From NCBI RefSeq assembly GCF_900104795.1, contig NZ_FNTG01000001.1, positions 1 to 64,000 of the forward strand: a stretch of DNA of 64,000 bases. The letters are read 5' to 3'. Position 1 is the first letter of the stretch. Each line of letters opens with the position of its first letter. Origin of the DNA: Burkholderia sp. WP9. Its GTDB lineage: Bacteria; Pseudomonadota; Gammaproteobacteria; Burkholderiales; Burkholderiaceae. Shown piece after piece: positions 63,770 through 64,000 of this stretch. The position numbers and the translations under genes were made by a program. Below the pieces are notes generated by a model, which had not been told where the DNA came from, searched no databases, and saw nothing but the letters and a program-made list of their open reading frames with translations.

Positions 63770-64000
63770 TCAGGCGGCGAGGAACGCATCGAAATGCCGA
63801 TGCCCGGCCGGCGTGATGCGCAGGATTCGCGGCCGCTCCGTGCGTTCGACCCACCCATGCGACGACCACGAGTCGAGCAGTGCCGCGCCGAGTGCGCCGC
63901 CCAGATGCGGACGCCGTTCGCTCCAGTCGGGACAAGTGCAGGCGAAGCGGCGGCGCCGGCTTTTCTGCGCCGACATGTCGATGCCCCAGTCGGCGAAGCG
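63770..64000 (-). CDS. Winged-helix (ArsR-like) regulator, C-terminal part (partial)
   Basis: The last 76 codons of a gene that starts beyond the window. The end (LGAALLDSWSSHGWVERTER, then RILRITPAGHRHFDAFL) is the typical recognition-wing end of a winged-helix regulator of the ArsR/MarR kind. CTCPDWSERRPHL before it has two Cys that could be a metal site. The 193 bp to the FecR gene hold no other gene. Confidence 0.7.
   Translation of the reverse strand, partial: RFADWGIDMSAQKSRRRRFACTCPDWSERRPHLGGALGAALLDSWSSHGWVERTERPRILRITPAGHRHFDAFLAA

Overview
The window comes from a high-GC betaproteobacterium of the Burkholderia sensu lato group, most likely Paraburkholderia. The reasons are the gene content and order of the two flanks (end of rplS, a CoA-type Nudix hydrolase, a CobD/CbiB-family protein, rsgA, a Ste24-like M48 protease, orn, mog, darP, pmbA, folA, thyA), the long 323-residue form of the host thymidylate synthase, and a BPSL0761-type small protein. 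No rRNA, tRNA or CRISPR array was seen.

Left flank, 1-19.6 kb: housekeeping genes, then (9.4-19.4 kb) a leftward operon that looks like a functional-amyloid (Fap) secretion locus. In transcription order it holds a small secreted protein, a second secreted protein, two proteins with three amyloid-type Gly/Asn/Gln repeats each (FapB-like, FapC-like), a periplasmic C39 peptidase (FapD-like), a FapE-like protein, a coiled-coil plus beta-barrel outer-membrane protein (FapF-like), and finally a VpsR-type sigma-54 activator. A paralogous activator is transcribed divergently from the head of the operon. The intergenic region between them has a near-consensus sigma-54 promoter and, about 100 bp upstream, an 18-bp perfect palindrome placed like an activator site.

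Island, 20,381-60,625 (about 40.2 kb): the host thyA is cut in two. Codons 1-256 lie at 19,613-20,380 and the last 67 codons at 60,632-60,832. Both junctions carry a 6-bp core encoding His-Ile of the conserved GDxHxY motif (CATATC left, CACATT right). The element ends are imperfect inverted repeats containing TGGAACC. At its right end the element carries three tyrosine recombinases, a small coiled-coil protein and a complete thyA of a different subfamily, all in one tight leftward operon. The element therefore destroys a near-essential host gene and brings a replacement in its integration operon. This is the main discovery in the window.

Island cargo looks like a defence cluster: a reverse transcriptase with an overlapping PD-(D/E)XK nuclease, a second nuclease and a double-HTH regulator (20.7-26.1 kb, leftward); a run of small unknown proteins (26.5-29.7 kb, rightward); a large SIR2 protein with a nuclease/SEC-C protein (30.3-36.6 kb, leftward); and a long rightward block with a nuclease-STAND protein, a complete type I restriction-modification system (hsdM, hsdS, hsdR), an Mrr-nSTAND3 protein, and a tightly coupled SIR2 / unknown / SMC-like ATPase / 54-residue ORF set (36.7-53.8 kb).

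Right flank, 60.6-64 kb: the orphaned 3' end of thyA with its terminator, a FecR/DUF6600 secreted protein with a glutamine-rich tail, and the end of a winged-helix regulator.
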